The notes: generated by a model not told the origin, from the sequence alone. Numbered from the stretch's first letter, positions 35,007-45,713 are shown. The stretch is DNA of 64,000 nucleotides from Serratia liquefaciens (GCA_012719855.1 JAAXZN010000003.1:124001-188000); one strand, 5' to 3'. Made by a program: numbers and translations.

Positions 35007-35295
35007 AGTCATCTGAGTTCGTTACAAAAAGTGGGGTACAGTATAACGCAAGAGGCCCGCCAAAAAGCAAGAGAGCCCGTGAGGATTGAAAGGGAATCTC
35101 TCCGGGATGAGGGAATGGCATACGAAAGAAATAACCCCCTTTAATCACTGCGTGTTTTTAAGCTATTTACTCCGCAAAAAAATATTTTATCAATATATAT
35201 TGAGCTATCCGAAAATCAGACTAGCCTTTAAATGCTGCATAATAACATTGTAGTGGTTTTTTATATCGCGAGCGAATTATATATAACGGAAATGA

Positions 35296-36777
<1,482 letters not shown>

Positions 36778-36785
36778 TTCTGTCA

Positions 36786-36815
36786 CGGTGGGCTATGCCC
36801 ACCGCTTTATTACGG
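36786..36815 (+). terminator. serralysin terminator
   Basis: CGGTGGGC (36786-36793) and GCCCACCG (36797-36804) form a perfect stem with a TAT loop, followed by a T-containing run, ten bases after the protease stop. Confidence 0.8.
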
Positions 36816-37098
36816 TTTTTATTCCCCCACGCTCCACAATGCCTCTGCGCCATGTCGGCTGCCGACGCCGCTTTGTAAGGATTTCGTAAGCGGTTTGGAA
36901 ATATCTCATCAATGTATTTAATAAGGTTGTAACGACGTTGCTTATGGTATGCATTGTCATTATTATCAATTTACTGAGTCTGCGAAGAAAGACCTTTATT
37001 TTACCATTATTAATTTCTCTTAATCCCTTTTGACTCGGTTAAACCCGAGTGGCGAAGCAACTGCGAGCAAATACTAATAATTAACGCAGGGCTAACAC
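36816..37098 (+). promoter_or_regulatory. promoter region of the heme-receptor gene with Fur-like box
   Basis: The stretch before the receptor gene holds no open frame. The reverse complement of about 36951-36970 contains TGATAATAATGACAATGCA, which matches the 7-1-7 Fur box well in its first half and partly in its second. Iron repression fits the downstream genes. A Shine-Dalgarno-like GCAGGG precedes the receptor ATG. Confidence 0.5.
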
Positions 37099-39456
37099 AT
37101 GTGCAGAACTTTTAATTGTCGGGGAATTATCGGACATTCCGCCTTATGGGGCGCGTTAATCGCCAGTGCCTTTAACGCCAATGCCGAAGTTAAGAAAACC
37201 TCATTAGAAAAGACCACGCAAAGTGAAGAGGAAATAACGGTGGTGGCGCCGGCTATTGAAAACAAATCAGGAACAATCACCACAATTACCGCGCAGGACA
37301 TGCAGAAAAAAGGAGGCAATGATTTCGGTTCGATTATGCGTTACGAACCCTTGATCAGTGCCACCGGCGTCAGCGGGGGCTCATCATCGGGGAAAAGCGG
37401 TTTCGATCGCAGTGGGTATACCGGTTATAACATCCGTGGCCTGGAGAGCAATCGCGTCGGATTGGACGTCGACGGCATTCCACAGCCTGATGCCACTGGC
37501 CGCAGCTACGTCAGCCGCGCCGGCCTCAATACCTTTGGTATCGGCAGAGACTATATCGACCCTTACATGTACGGCCAGGTGGAGATCGAATCGGGCGCAA
37601 CCTCGATTGAACGCAGTAATACCTCCATTGGCGGCGCCGTTTCGTTTTTACCGAAATCAGCCGATCAGTACCTGTCCCCCACCAAACAGACCTACTTTGG
37701 TTACCAGAGCGATTACGATTCGTCTAATCGCAGCTGGCACAATGGCATTACCGCCGCCGCGGGCGATGAACAACTGCGTGGGGTGTTTGTTTACAGTCGC
37801 CGTGACGGCCAGGAAACGCGCAATAACAGCGGCACCCACCAGGCCTATCCTGCCAACTGGCACACCAATGCGCTGATGGCCTCCGGTATCTGGCAACCGA
37901 ACGACGAGCACAAACTCACCGGCACGGTCGATTACTATGACAAAACCAACCACACCCATTACGACAGTTGGAACTCGGCCGGCAGTGCCATTCTGGGGAC
38001 CGCCCAACAGCAAAGCAATACGCGCCGTTGGGGAGTGAGCCTGAAAGATGAATGGACGCCGTACAACGATTTTGTCGATACCCTGACCTCAAAAGTCTAT
38101 TACCAACAGACTCAGGCGCATGACAACACCTATATGCCCACCAGCACTGGCAGCATGGAGCGGGTGTACTCCGACTACAACGTCAACACCTATGGTTTTG
38201 AAAGCCAGATCGCCAAAACATGGGGACGGCATACGCTGAGCGGGGGACTCAATGCAAGATTGACCGATACCGAGCGACCGTTCCGTGAAGAGCCAGCACC
38301 CAGTGCATTTACCGCCATCATGCAGCCGGAATCCGACAGTCGCAGCTATGTGCTGGGCGGTTTTGTGCAGGACAGGATCCAGTTTGATCTCGACGGGCAC
38401 GGTTTTGCCGTGGTGCCGGGCGTACGCGTGGCTCACCAAAGCACCAAGCCGCAGAACCTGAGCAGCCTGACTACCGGCAGCACGGTGCTGACGGAGTCCG
38501 AGTTGGAAACGCTGTACGGCAAAAGCAACACCGATACCCAGGTCCTGCCATCACTCAGCTTCCAGTACAATCTGACGCCGACGCTGATGACTTATCTCCA
38601 GTACAAACGCGGTGCGCAATTCCCGAACGCCAGCCAACTTTATGGCTCATGGAACCTCGGCTCCAGCTACGCAGGCACCGCACAGTATGCGTTGATCGGC
38701 AACGCCGATCTGAATACCGAGACCAGCAATAACCTGGAATGGGGCGTGAAAGGAGAGGTTGTCGAAGGCGTGACCCTGCGCACCTCGCTGTTCTACAACA
38801 CCTATAAAAACTTCATTGCTTATACCCGCTACCAGCGTGCCAGCAGTCCGGACAAGTTTGCTAACGTGCCGTCCAATATCTACACCATCTATCAGGCAGA
38901 AAACCGCGACAAGGCCTACATCTACGGCGGTGAAATCAGCACCCGGCTGAATTTTGGCACCTGGTTTGAGCAGGTTAACGGCCTGAGCGCCAACTTTGCC
39001 CTGGGGTATAACCAGGGCAAGTCCAAGTCCAGTTACTCCGGCGATAAATATGTCGATATCGACAGCGTCGCGCCAATGAAGGCCATTGTCGGCGTGGCGT
39101 GGGACGATCCGGCAAAACGCTACGGCGCGGCGGTGACGGCGACCTTCGTTAAAGGCAAGCAGGCAACGGCCACCAACCGTGAAAGCTACAACAACGCCAG
39201 CGGTAGTACGCTCACCGACGCAACCACGGAGTATTTGCGCGTGCCGGGTTATGGCCTGGTGGATATGTCCGCCTACTGGCAGGTGGCCCGCAATGTGAAG
39301 CTGAGCGGCGGTGTGTATAACATCACCGACAGAAAATACCGTGACTATCTGAGCAGCCGCGAACTGACGGACTCGACCCAACAGGATGCTTACGACAATG
39401 CGTTGGCCGTTATGCCGGGAAGAACTTTCCAGTTAGGCGTAAACGTGGATTTCTAA
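37099..39456 (+). CDS. TonB-dependent heme-type outer-membrane receptor
   Basis: A 785-aa receptor. It has a signal peptide (cleavage near FNANA, residue 29), a TonB box (EEITVVA, about 44-50), a plug domain with NIRGLESNRVGLDVDGIPQ, then the 22-strand barrel ending in Phe (QLGVNVDF). The region QFPNASQLYGSWN...GNADLNTETSNN corresponds to the FRAP and NPNL motifs of heme receptors, although FRAP itself is changed. The following gene encodes a HmuT-like heme-binding protein, which supports heme or a related substrate. Likely Fur-regulated. It is close to HmuR/HemR types, but the precise ligand is not shown by the sequence. Confidence 0.88.
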   Translation: MCRTFNCRGIIGHSALWGALIASAFNANAEVKKTSLEKTTQSEEEITVVAPAIENKSGTITTITAQDMQKKGGNDFGSIMRYEPLISATGVSGGSSSGKSGFDRSGYTGYNIRGLESNRVGLDVDGIPQPDATGRSYVSRAGLNTFGIGRDYIDPYMYGQVEIESGATSIERSNTSIGGAVSFLPKSADQYLSPTKQTYFGYQSDYDSSNRSWHNGITAAAGDEQLRGVFVYSRRDGQETRNNSGTHQAYPANWHTNALMASGIWQPNDEHKLTGTVDYYDKTNHTHYDSWNSAGSAILGTAQQQSNTRRWGVSLKDEWTPYNDFVDTLTSKVYYQQTQAHDNTYMPTSTGSMERVYSDYNVNTYGFESQIAKTWGRHTLSGGLNARLTDTERPFREEPAPSAFTAIMQPESDSRSYVLGGFVQDRIQFDLDGHGFAVVPGVRVAHQSTKPQNLSSLTTGSTVLTESELETLYGKSNTDTQVLPSLSFQYNLTPTLMTYLQYKRGAQFPNASQLYGSWNLGSSYAGTAQYALIGNADLNTETSNNLEWGVKGEVVEGVTLRTSLFYNTYKNFIAYTRYQRASSPDKFANVPSNIYTIYQAENRDKAYIYGGEISTRLNFGTWFEQVNGLSANFALGYNQGKSKSSYSGDKYVDIDSVAPMKAIVGVAWDDPAKRYGAAVTATFVKGKQATATNRESYNNASGSTLTDATTEYLRVPGYGLVDMSAYWQVARNVKLSGGVYNITDRKYRDYLSSRELTDSTQQDAYDNALAVMPGRTFQLGVNVDF

Positions 39457-39491
39457 GCCCATCCTGCGGAGGAACCCTTAACGTTTCTTAT

Positions 39492-39517
39492 GCCGCCTTT
39501 CGTCAGCGAAGGGCGGC
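39492..39517 (+). terminator. hairpin between receptor and hmuT-like gene
   Basis: GCCGCCTTTCG pairs with CGAAGGGCGGC (one T-G wobble) around a TCAG loop, in the 95-bp gap. It may partly terminate or stabilise the receptor transcript, giving unequal expression of the two genes. Confidence 0.5.
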
Positions 39518-39551
39518 TATGTCATTCATCCCCCGTTGAAGGAGACACCCA

Positions 39552-40370
39552 ATGAAACTGTGGATTATCAGCTTGCTGGCGCTGCCGTTTTCGGCCTTCG
39601 CCAACGAACGCGTGATTTCGATTGGCGGAGATATCACGGAGATTGTTTATGCGCTTGGCTCCCAACAAAGCCTGGTCGCACGCGACAGCACCAGTCTGCA
39701 ACCGCCGCAGGCCACAAAGCTGCCCAATGTCGGTTATATGCGGCTGCTTAACGCCGAGGGGATCCTGGCGATGAAACCTACGCTGGTGATCGCCAGCATG
39801 CTGTCGCAACCCTCGTTGGCATTGCAGCAGGTTGAGCAGGCCGGGGTAAAAGTCGTCACCGTGACAGGCAAACCCGAATTGAGCGCAATCGACGAAAAAA
39901 TAGCCGTGATCGCCGCCACTCTGGGCCGAGAAAAAGAAGGGAAAACCCTGCAGGCAGCGTTGGATCGCCAGCTCGCCGCCGTGCCGACGAACCCTCTGCC
40001 GGTCAAGGTGCTGTTTATCATGGCGCACACTGGGATCACGGCCATGGGTGCCGGCAGCGGCACCGCCGCCGATGGTGCCATTCGCAGCGCCGGGCTGCAA
40101 AATGCCATGGGCGGCGTAGCACGTTATCAATCGTTAACTCAGGAGGGCCTGGTGGCTGCTGCGCCGCAGTTGCTGGTGATAGGCAAAGGCAGTTTGCAAC
40201 GAATGGGCGGAGAAGCGAACATCTGGGCGCTGCCCGGATTGGCTTTTACCCCGGCGGGTCAACAAAGACGTCTGTTGGTGATTGATGATAATGCACTGCT
40301 GAGTTTTGGCCTGTCCATGCCGGCGGCCATCGGCCAACTGCGGCAGGCGGCTCAAGCCGTAACCCCTTAA
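39552..40370 (+). CDS. HmuT-like periplasmic heme-binding protein
   Basis: A 272-aa binding protein of the cluster-A (FecB/BtuF/HmuT) type. It has an 18-residue signal peptide and the HmuT-typical opening ERVISIGGDITEIVYALGS, with the Tyr that often ligates heme, followed by VGYMRLLNAEGILAMKPTLV. The C-terminal half has the expected AAPQLLVIGKGSLQR segment. AAGGAG precedes the ATG. The hmuU permease and hmuV ATPase that normally follow are missing: the next gene is convergent. It overlaps that gene by 4 bp at the stop. Confidence 0.85.
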   Translation: MKLWIISLLALPFSAFANERVISIGGDITEIVYALGSQQSLVARDSTSLQPPQATKLPNVGYMRLLNAEGILAMKPTLVIASMLSQPSLALQQVEQAGVKVVTVTGKPELSAIDEKIAVIAATLGREKEGKTLQAALDRQLAAVPTNPLPVKVLFIMAHTGITAMGAGSGTAADGAIRSAGLQNAMGGVARYQSLTQEGLVAAAPQLLVIGKGSLQRMGGEANIWALPGLAFTPAGQQRRLLVIDDNALLSFGLSMPAAIGQLRQAAQAVTP

Positions 40371-40660
40371 GCTTTCTTACCTTTATTGTCTAGGTGCCCT
40401 AATGAGCGCTCGGGGAAACAATGATCGCGCAAGCGCTGTTTCAATGCCGCCGCATCCGGAAAGCCGCCCTCGATTTTACGATCCCAAAGTACCACGCCGT
40501 CGACGGTGATTTCATAAATGCCACCGGTACCGGGCACCAGCGTGACGGCGGCTAAATCGGTGCTGAAGGTATGGAGCAACTCTTGCGCCATCCACGCTGC
40601 CCGCAGCAGCCAGTTGCACTGCGAACAATAGTGAATAGAAACAACAGGGGATGTTTTCAT
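40367..40660 (-). CDS. SelT/SelW/SelH-family (Rdx) protein, Cys form
   Basis: A 97-aa protein of the selenoprotein W-related thioredoxin-like family. The redox motif CSQC occurs at residues 12-15 (YCSQCNW), with Cys in place of selenocysteine. The GTGGIYEITVDGVVLWDRK segment is the conserved strand-loop-strand of the family, and GGFPDAAALKQRLRDH the final helix. Probably a small cytosolic redox protein. It is convergent with the HmuT-like gene and precedes the sigma-54 activator gene by 72 bp on the other side. Confidence 0.85.
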   Translation of the reverse strand: MKTSPVVSIHYCSQCNWLLRAAWMAQELLHTFSTDLAAVTLVPGTGGIYEITVDGVVLWDRKIEGGFPDAAALKQRLRDHCFPERSLGHLDNKGKKA

Positions 40661-40731
40661 TGGCAGAACCTGTGCGGCGAGCGAGAGCCTGCATCATCGA
40701 ACGCCGCCGCAGTGCTGTCAAGCCGGCTTCC

Positions 40732-42678
40732 TCAGGGACGCAGCAAGGTCAAATCAATCTGCCACCGGTTGATTTTATTGTACAAGGTGGTGCGCGAAAG
40801 CCCGAGCAGACGAGCCGCCTGGCGCAGATTACCGTTACTGGACTCAATGATCTGAATGATATGGGCGCGTTCATTGTCCTCCAGACGGCTTGAGGGAACG
40901 GCTGGCTGTTCTGGTAAAGCGCGGGCGATCTCCCTGGGCAAATCATCCACGTCGATCAACAACCCTTCGCACAGGTTCACCATCCGCTCCACCAGGTTTT
41001 CCAATTCACGCACGTTGCCGGGCCAGTGCCAGGCGTTAAGGCACACCATGGCCTGCGGCGGGATCTTTTTCATCCGCGTACTCAGTTTGTGAATAAAGCC
41101 GTTGACCAGTCCGGCGATATCTTCCCGACGTTCACGCAGGGGCGGAACGGGGAGAGAAAGGACGTTCAGACGGTAATAAAGGTCGCGACGAAACGCACCG
41201 TTCTCCACGGCCTGCAGCAAATCGCAGTGGGTAGCGGCAATAATTCGCACATTCACTTTGACCGGATGTGCCGCGCCAATCCGCAACACTTCGCCTTCCT
41301 GCAATACCCGCAGCAGGCTGGTTTGCGCATCCAACGGCATCTCACCGATTTCGTCGAGCAATAGCGTGCCACCGTCCGCCAGTTCGAATTTGCCTGCTGA
41401 ACCGCCACGGCGCGATCCGGTAAAGGCGCCATCGACGTAGCCAAACAGCTCGCTTTGCACCAGATCGCGCGGCAGGGCGCCGCAGTTGACCGCGACAAAG
41501 GGTTCGTTGCAGCGCTCACCGCCGTTGTGGATTGCCTGAGCGAACAGCTCCTTGCCGGTGCCGCTTTCCCCCGTCAGCAAGACCGTGCTGTCACTGCGGC
41601 TGCAGGTGCGCGCCTGTACGATCGCCTCCCGCATGCGGCTGGAATGGCCGAAGATCATCTCGAAGGTGTAGCTGGCGCTCACGCCCATGACTCGTCGGGT
41701 GATGGCGCGGATACGCTGATTTTCACGCAGTGAGAGCACCCGGCCATTATCCGGCGCAGGCATCAGCGAAATCACGCAGCAGAGGGCCGGCTTGCCGGCG
41801 GGCATAAAGACCATTTCGCGATCGTTGCAAAACGGCATGGTTAACAACGATCCGGATTGGGGACGCAACAGTTCATCAATCGGCGTATCGCCGGGTTCCA
41901 ATCCGCCAAAAATTTGGCGAGCATAGCGGTTGACCGTTTTCAGCCGGCCGTGGCCATCGCAGACCATCACGCCTTCATTGAGGGTTTCCAAAATGGACTG
42001 TTGCTCGGCCAGCAGCCGGTGCAGCTTGAGCTGTTGGCCGATGGCTTCCGCCGCCGCCTGCACGGTACCCAGAGTGTGGGCATTGAAATTATCCGGCGTG
42101 GCGGTGAGCGTCAGCACGCCAATCATGACGCCTTCGGCGTTGCGTACCGGCGCGGCGGCGCATTGGCGATGTCGTTGTCGCAGGCCCATCTTCCAGTTTT
42201 CACCGCTGAGCACATACACCAGCCGCTGTTCCAACAGGCAGCGTGCGGTGCAGTTGGTGCCCTGAACCTCTTCACGCAAGATGCTGCCGATCGGCGTCAT
42301 GTCCGCGCCACAGTAGTGAAGGGTGACACCATGGGCATCGGTCAGGTTGATGTGGCCGTCGGGATTATAGGCCAGCAGGTTTTCCATGATGCTGCGCGCC
42401 ACGGCAATCAGCTCGGCATTGTGCGCCAGGATCGCCAGCAGTTGGTCAGCCGGCGGGGCGTGATAGACAAATTCATCCGGGTCGATGCCGTATTCCCGCG
42501 AGCGCCGCCAGGATTGCAGAATCGACTTGCGTATCCAACCGGGCTGTCCGCCTTCATTAAACGCCTGCCATCCTTGCCAAAACAGGCTGTCCCATTCACC
42601 GGATTCCGCCCCTTCAGGCAGGCTGAATATCGGATCGCTCTCGTCTTTGATCGGCATCAGGCCGGCGGCTGTCTGCAT
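40732..42678 (-). CDS. sigma-54-dependent activator, AcoR/DhaR-like
   Basis: A 648-aa enhancer-binding protein. The N-terminal GAF-like sensor domain spans about 75-220 and a PAS-like region about 225-320. The AAA+ domain has Walker A GESGTGKE (370-377), Walker B GGTLLLDEIGEM, and the sigma-54 contact loop in the form GAFTGS (417-422) instead of GAFTGA. A Fis-type helix-turn-helix closes the protein (NLRQAARLLGLSRTTLYNK). Relatives activate acetoin or glycerol catabolism in response to small ligands. It is divergent from the Gfo/Idh gene, and the intergenic region carries a sigma-54 promoter and palindromes. Confidence 0.9.
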   Translation of the reverse strand: MQTAAGLMPIKDESDPIFSLPEGAESGEWDSLFWQGWQAFNEGGQPGWIRKSILQSWRRSREYGIDPDEFVYHAPPADQLLAILAHNAELIAVARSIMENLLAYNPDGHINLTDAHGVTLHYCGADMTPIGSILREEVQGTNCTARCLLEQRLVYVLSGENWKMGLRQRHRQCAAAPVRNAEGVMIGVLTLTATPDNFNAHTLGTVQAAAEAIGQQLKLHRLLAEQQSILETLNEGVMVCDGHGRLKTVNRYARQIFGGLEPGDTPIDELLRPQSGSLLTMPFCNDREMVFMPAGKPALCCVISLMPAPDNGRVLSLRENQRIRAITRRVMGVSASYTFEMIFGHSSRMREAIVQARTCSRSDSTVLLTGESGTGKELFAQAIHNGGERCNEPFVAVNCGALPRDLVQSELFGYVDGAFTGSRRGGSAGKFELADGGTLLLDEIGEMPLDAQTSLLRVLQEGEVLRIGAAHPVKVNVRIIAATHCDLLQAVENGAFRRDLYYRLNVLSLPVPPLRERREDIAGLVNGFIHKLSTRMKKIPPQAMVCLNAWHWPGNVRELENLVERMVNLCEGLLIDVDDLPREIARALPEQPAVPSSRLEDNERAHIIQIIESSNGNLRQAARLLGLSRTTLYNKINRWQIDLTLLRP

Positions 42679-42713
42679 GGCGTTCTCCGCTGTTGGAATG
42701 TAATGTTCATTTT

Positions 42714-42740
42714 ATTGACATGTGAAATTGACATGTCAAT
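42714..42740. promoter_or_regulatory. tandem palindromes, likely activator binding sites
   Basis: ATTGACATGTCAAT (42727-42740) is a perfect palindrome. A related copy, ATTGACATGTGAAA (42714-42727), sits 13 bp upstream, and a further half site (GTTGTCAC) follows. They lie about 63 bp before the sigma-54 promoter, suitable as upstream activating sequence for the divergent AcoR/DhaR-like regulator. Confidence 0.65.
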
Positions 42741-42801
42741 TTAGTTGTCACTTTGTTACGCCCATCTGTGCAATGTCTCACAAATTCCGCGTGTTTTGAG
42801 C

Positions 42802-42817
42802 TGGCATCCCCTTTGCA
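42802..42817 (+). promoter_or_regulatory. sigma-54 (RpoN) promoter
   Basis: TGGCATCCCCTTTGCA: GG and GC dinucleotides separated by 10 bases, matching the -24/-12 consensus TGGCAY-N-TTGCW almost perfectly. It reads toward the Gfo/Idh gene (ATG 42874), giving an expected start site near 42828. Confidence 0.85.
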
Positions 42818-42873
42818 ATACCCAGGGGGAACCTCGTTGCCCAATAGGGCGTTACCTCACATAAGGAATCACT

Positions 42874-43890
42874 ATGAGTCATTCATCCCAACCCCTGCGT
42901 GTTGGTCTGATCGGTGCCGGCAGAATGGGCACTTTCCATGCGGAGTCGCTGGCACGGCGCGTACCGGGGGCGGTGTTGGCGGCGGTGGCCGATCCTCTGC
43001 CGGGCGCAGCTCAACGGCTGGCTGAGCGCTTGGGCGTTGAAGCCTACAGCGATTTGCAGGCGATGCTGGACAACCCGGCAATTGATGCGGTGGTAATAGC
43101 TTCTCCGGCACGAACCCATGCGGAGTGGGTAATTGCAGCGGCAAAGGCCGGCAAGCATGTGTTCTGCGAAAAGCCGATGGCCATCACGCTGGATGAGGCA
43201 GACAGTGTCATTGCTGCCGCAAAACGGGCGGGGGTGGTTTTACAGGTCGGCTTTAATCGCCGTTTTGTCAGCGGATTTGCCGCCGCTATCTCCGCCGTGA
43301 AGGCGGGTGAGAATGGCACCACGCAGTTGTCCCGTTCGGTGACGCGCGACCCCTTGCTACGGGATCCGGCGCCTATCCCGGCGTGGACCATCTTTCTAGA
43401 AACCTTGATTCATGATTTCGATACCTTACTGCATTTCAACCCTGGCGCCAGGCCGGTAGAGGTTTATGCGTTGGCGGATGCCCTGGTGCGGCCGGACTTC
43501 AAAGACCAAGGGCTGCTGGACACCGCCGTGGTCACCCTTCGCTTTGACAACGGGGCTATCGCCACCGCCGAAGCCAATTTCCAGGCGGTGTACGGTTACG
43601 ACGTGCGCGGCGAGGTGTTTGGCAGCAAAGGCATGTTGCAGGCGGGCAATATCAACCTGAACAACTGCGTGCGTTATCACGCCGGAGGCATCGCCATAGA
43701 AACGTCGCGGCAGGATACCGATCTGTTGCGTGACGCCTACGTGGCGGAGTTGACCGAATTCGCCCAGAGCATCCGGCAAGGTTGCAGTCCGCGTGCTACC
43801 GGACAAGATGCGCGCAATGCGCTGGCAATAGCGTTGGCCTGTATCGAGTCGGTGCAGCAGGGCAAACCGGTCAAGCTGGAGGGGCAATGA
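42874..43890 (+). CDS. Gfo/Idh/MocA-family dehydrogenase, inositol dehydrogenase-like
   Basis: A 338-aa NAD(P)-dependent oxidoreductase. The Rossmann motif GLIGAGRMG is at 11-19, the conserved EKP at 99-101 and the catalytic HDFD at 180-183, as in myo-inositol 2-dehydrogenase IolG. AAGGA precedes the ATG. It is the first gene of a cluster with a sugar isomerase (start overlapping by 4 bp) and a binding protein, under a sigma-54 promoter. Together they suggest oxidation and isomerisation of an inositol or sugar. The exact sugar is unknown. Confidence 0.87.
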   Translation: MSHSSQPLRVGLIGAGRMGTFHAESLARRVPGAVLAAVADPLPGAAQRLAERLGVEAYSDLQAMLDNPAIDAVVIASPARTHAEWVIAAAKAGKHVFCEKPMAITLDEADSVIAAAKRAGVVLQVGFNRRFVSGFAAAISAVKAGENGTTQLSRSVTRDPLLRDPAPIPAWTIFLETLIHDFDTLLHFNPGARPVEVYALADALVRPDFKDQGLLDTAVVTLRFDNGAIATAEANFQAVYGYDVRGEVFGSKGMLQAGNINLNNCVRYHAGGIAIETSRQDTDLLRDAYVAELTEFAQSIRQGCSPRATGQDARNALAIALACIESVQQGKPVKLEGQ

Positions 43891-44669
43891 TGGCGAGTTA
43901 TCAGCTTTCCGCGTGTGCCGAAATGGTATTTCTCGATCTGCCCTTTGCCGAGCGCGTGGCGCGTATCGATGCGCTAGGGTTTGGCGTTGAAATGTGGAAC
44001 TGGGCCAATAAAGACCTTGATGCTTTGGCCGCCAGCGGGGCGCGCTTCACGTCAATGACCGGTTATCTCAGCGGTAACCTGACCGACGACGAGGAGATTG
44101 CCCAATTGTTGCACACCGCCGAGCAGTCATTGGCCGTCGCACAACGTTTGAATTGCCCGAGCCTGAATCTTCACGGCACCGGGCTGGATCCCCAGGGGTT
44201 ACCGGTGAAACCGGTGGCGGTGGTAACCGGTGCGATGTGGCTCAAGGCGGCCGACACGCTAAGCCGGTTGGCGTACATGGCGGAGCGGGCCGGGAAAGTC
44301 TTCACGCTGGAAAACCTCAATTTGCCGCGCGACCACCCCGGCACGCCCTTCGCCAAAGCCTGCGATACCCTGGCTCTGGTGGAGGCGGTAAACCGCCCAG
44401 GCCTGAAGATGAATCTCGATCTTTACCATGCGCAGATTGGCGAAGGGGATCTTATCGAACTGATCCGTCGCTGTGGCCCGGCAATAGGGGAAATCCAGGT
44501 GGCGGACGTGCCGGGGCGGCAACAGCCTGGTACCGGTGAAATCAATTACCGCGCCATCGCACGCACGTTAGAAGACATCGGTTATCAGGGCGTGGTGGCG
44601 ATGGAAGGGTGGGCATCCGGTGACAGCACCGACGCGCTGTTACAGTTCCGCGACCATTTTACCCGATAG
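43887..44669 (+). CDS. TIM-barrel sugar isomerase, hydroxypyruvate isomerase-like
   Basis: A 260-aa xylose isomerase-like TIM barrel of the Hyi/IolI type. Metal and substrate positions are indicated by VFTLENLNLPRDHPGTPF (Glu ligand), GLKMNLDLYHAQIGEGDLI (Asp, His), GEIQVADVPGRQQPGTGEINY and the final Glu in VVAMEGW. The gene starts at 43887 (ATG overlapping the TGA of the preceding gene), with GGAGG just upstream. An earlier in-frame start inside the dehydrogenase gene is unlikely. It should act with the preceding dehydrogenase in the same sugar pathway. Confidence 0.85.
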   Translation: MMASYQLSACAEMVFLDLPFAERVARIDALGFGVEMWNWANKDLDALAASGARFTSMTGYLSGNLTDDEEIAQLLHTAEQSLAVAQRLNCPSLNLHGTGLDPQGLPVKPVAVVTGAMWLKAADTLSRLAYMAERAGKVFTLENLNLPRDHPGTPFAKACDTLALVEAVNRPGLKMNLDLYHAQIGEGDLIELIRRCGPAIGEIQVADVPGRQQPGTGEINYRAIARTLEDIGYQGVVAMEGWASGDSTDALLQFRDHFTR

Positions 44670-44761
44670 CCTGAACACATCCGGGCAGGGTCGGTGCCCG
44701 GCAGGCAAAAATGATGCGTTGATTTTAATAATAAATAAACCTCAACCTACAGGATGTCATC

Positions 44762-45685
44762 ATGAAAACCAAAAGCTGGCTACTGATACTGCTGAGCATC
44801 GTCATGAGCTTCAGCGCCCAGGCGAAAACCTACAAGGTCGGCGTCGCGCTGGCCAATTTCGATCTTAACTTTGTCTCTATTTTGCGTTCACAGATGGTGA
44901 GCGAACTTAAGCAGTTGGGCATGGACGGCCAGTTTGTCGATGCCAAAGGGGACGTGGCGCTGCAGGTGCAGCAGGTGGACGATTTTATCAACCTCGGGGT
45001 GGACGCCATTATCCTCAATCCGGTTGATACTCAGGGGGTGAAACCGATGATGGACGCCGCCGAACGGGCCAATATTCCGCTGATTTTCGTCAACCGCAAA
45101 CCGGAGGTGAAACTGGGCAAGGACATGGCGTACGTGGGGTCGGACTCTGCGGCCGGTGGAGAAATGCAGATGGAAGCCTTGGCGAAAAAGATGAACTACC
45201 GCGGTAACGTGGCGATCCTGATGGGGGCGCTGGCCAACGAAGAGGCGCGCGAACGTACCCGTGCGGTGGAAGCAGTGATCGCCAAATATAAAGAGATGAA
45301 GGTGCTGGAGAAACAGACCGCCAAATGGCAGCGCAATGAGGCGGTGGATGTGGTGTCCGGTTGGCTGCTGAACGGTCGCCCGATTGACGCGATTGCCGCC
45401 AACAACGATGAAATGGCGATTGGGGCCATCATGGCGTTGAATCAGGCCAAAAACAAAACCATTCTGGTGGCGGGTATCGACGGCACGCCGGACGGTCAGC
45501 AGTTCATTAAAAACGGCGGCATGACGTTGACCATTTTCCAGGATGCCAAAGGGCAGGCCATCGGGGCCGTGCAGGTGACCAGGGCGCTGTTGGAAAAACA
45601 GCAGGTCGAGCCCTATAACTGGGTGCCTTACAAAACCATCACACAGCAGAATTTGGCGGAGTTCCAGGCGGTGAATCAGAAGTAG
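44762..45685 (+). CDS. sugar-type periplasmic binding protein, inositol-binding-like
   Basis: A 307-aa RbsB-like binding protein. Signal peptide cleavage is expected after SFSAQA (residue 21). Typical segments are KVGVALANFDLNFVSILRSQ, the NLGVDAIILNPVDTQ hinge loop, IPLIFVNRKP and IDAIAANNDEMAIGAI. The C-terminal ILVAGIDGTPDGQQFI block matches ribose/inositol-binding proteins. It follows the isomerase by 92 bp. No permease or ATPase gene accompanies it, so it must use one encoded elsewhere or act in sensing. Confidence 0.87.
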   Translation: MKTKSWLLILLSIVMSFSAQAKTYKVGVALANFDLNFVSILRSQMVSELKQLGMDGQFVDAKGDVALQVQQVDDFINLGVDAIILNPVDTQGVKPMMDAAERANIPLIFVNRKPEVKLGKDMAYVGSDSAAGGEMQMEALAKKMNYRGNVAILMGALANEEARERTRAVEAVIAKYKEMKVLEKQTAKWQRNEAVDVVSGWLLNGRPIDAIAANNDEMAIGAIMALNQAKNKTILVAGIDGTPDGQQFIKNGGMTLTIFQDAKGQAIGAVQVTRALLEKQQVEPYNWVPYKTITQQNLAEFQAVNQK

Positions 45686-45713
45686 GCAGGGGACGGCGGC
45701 CGGAAAGTTGAAT

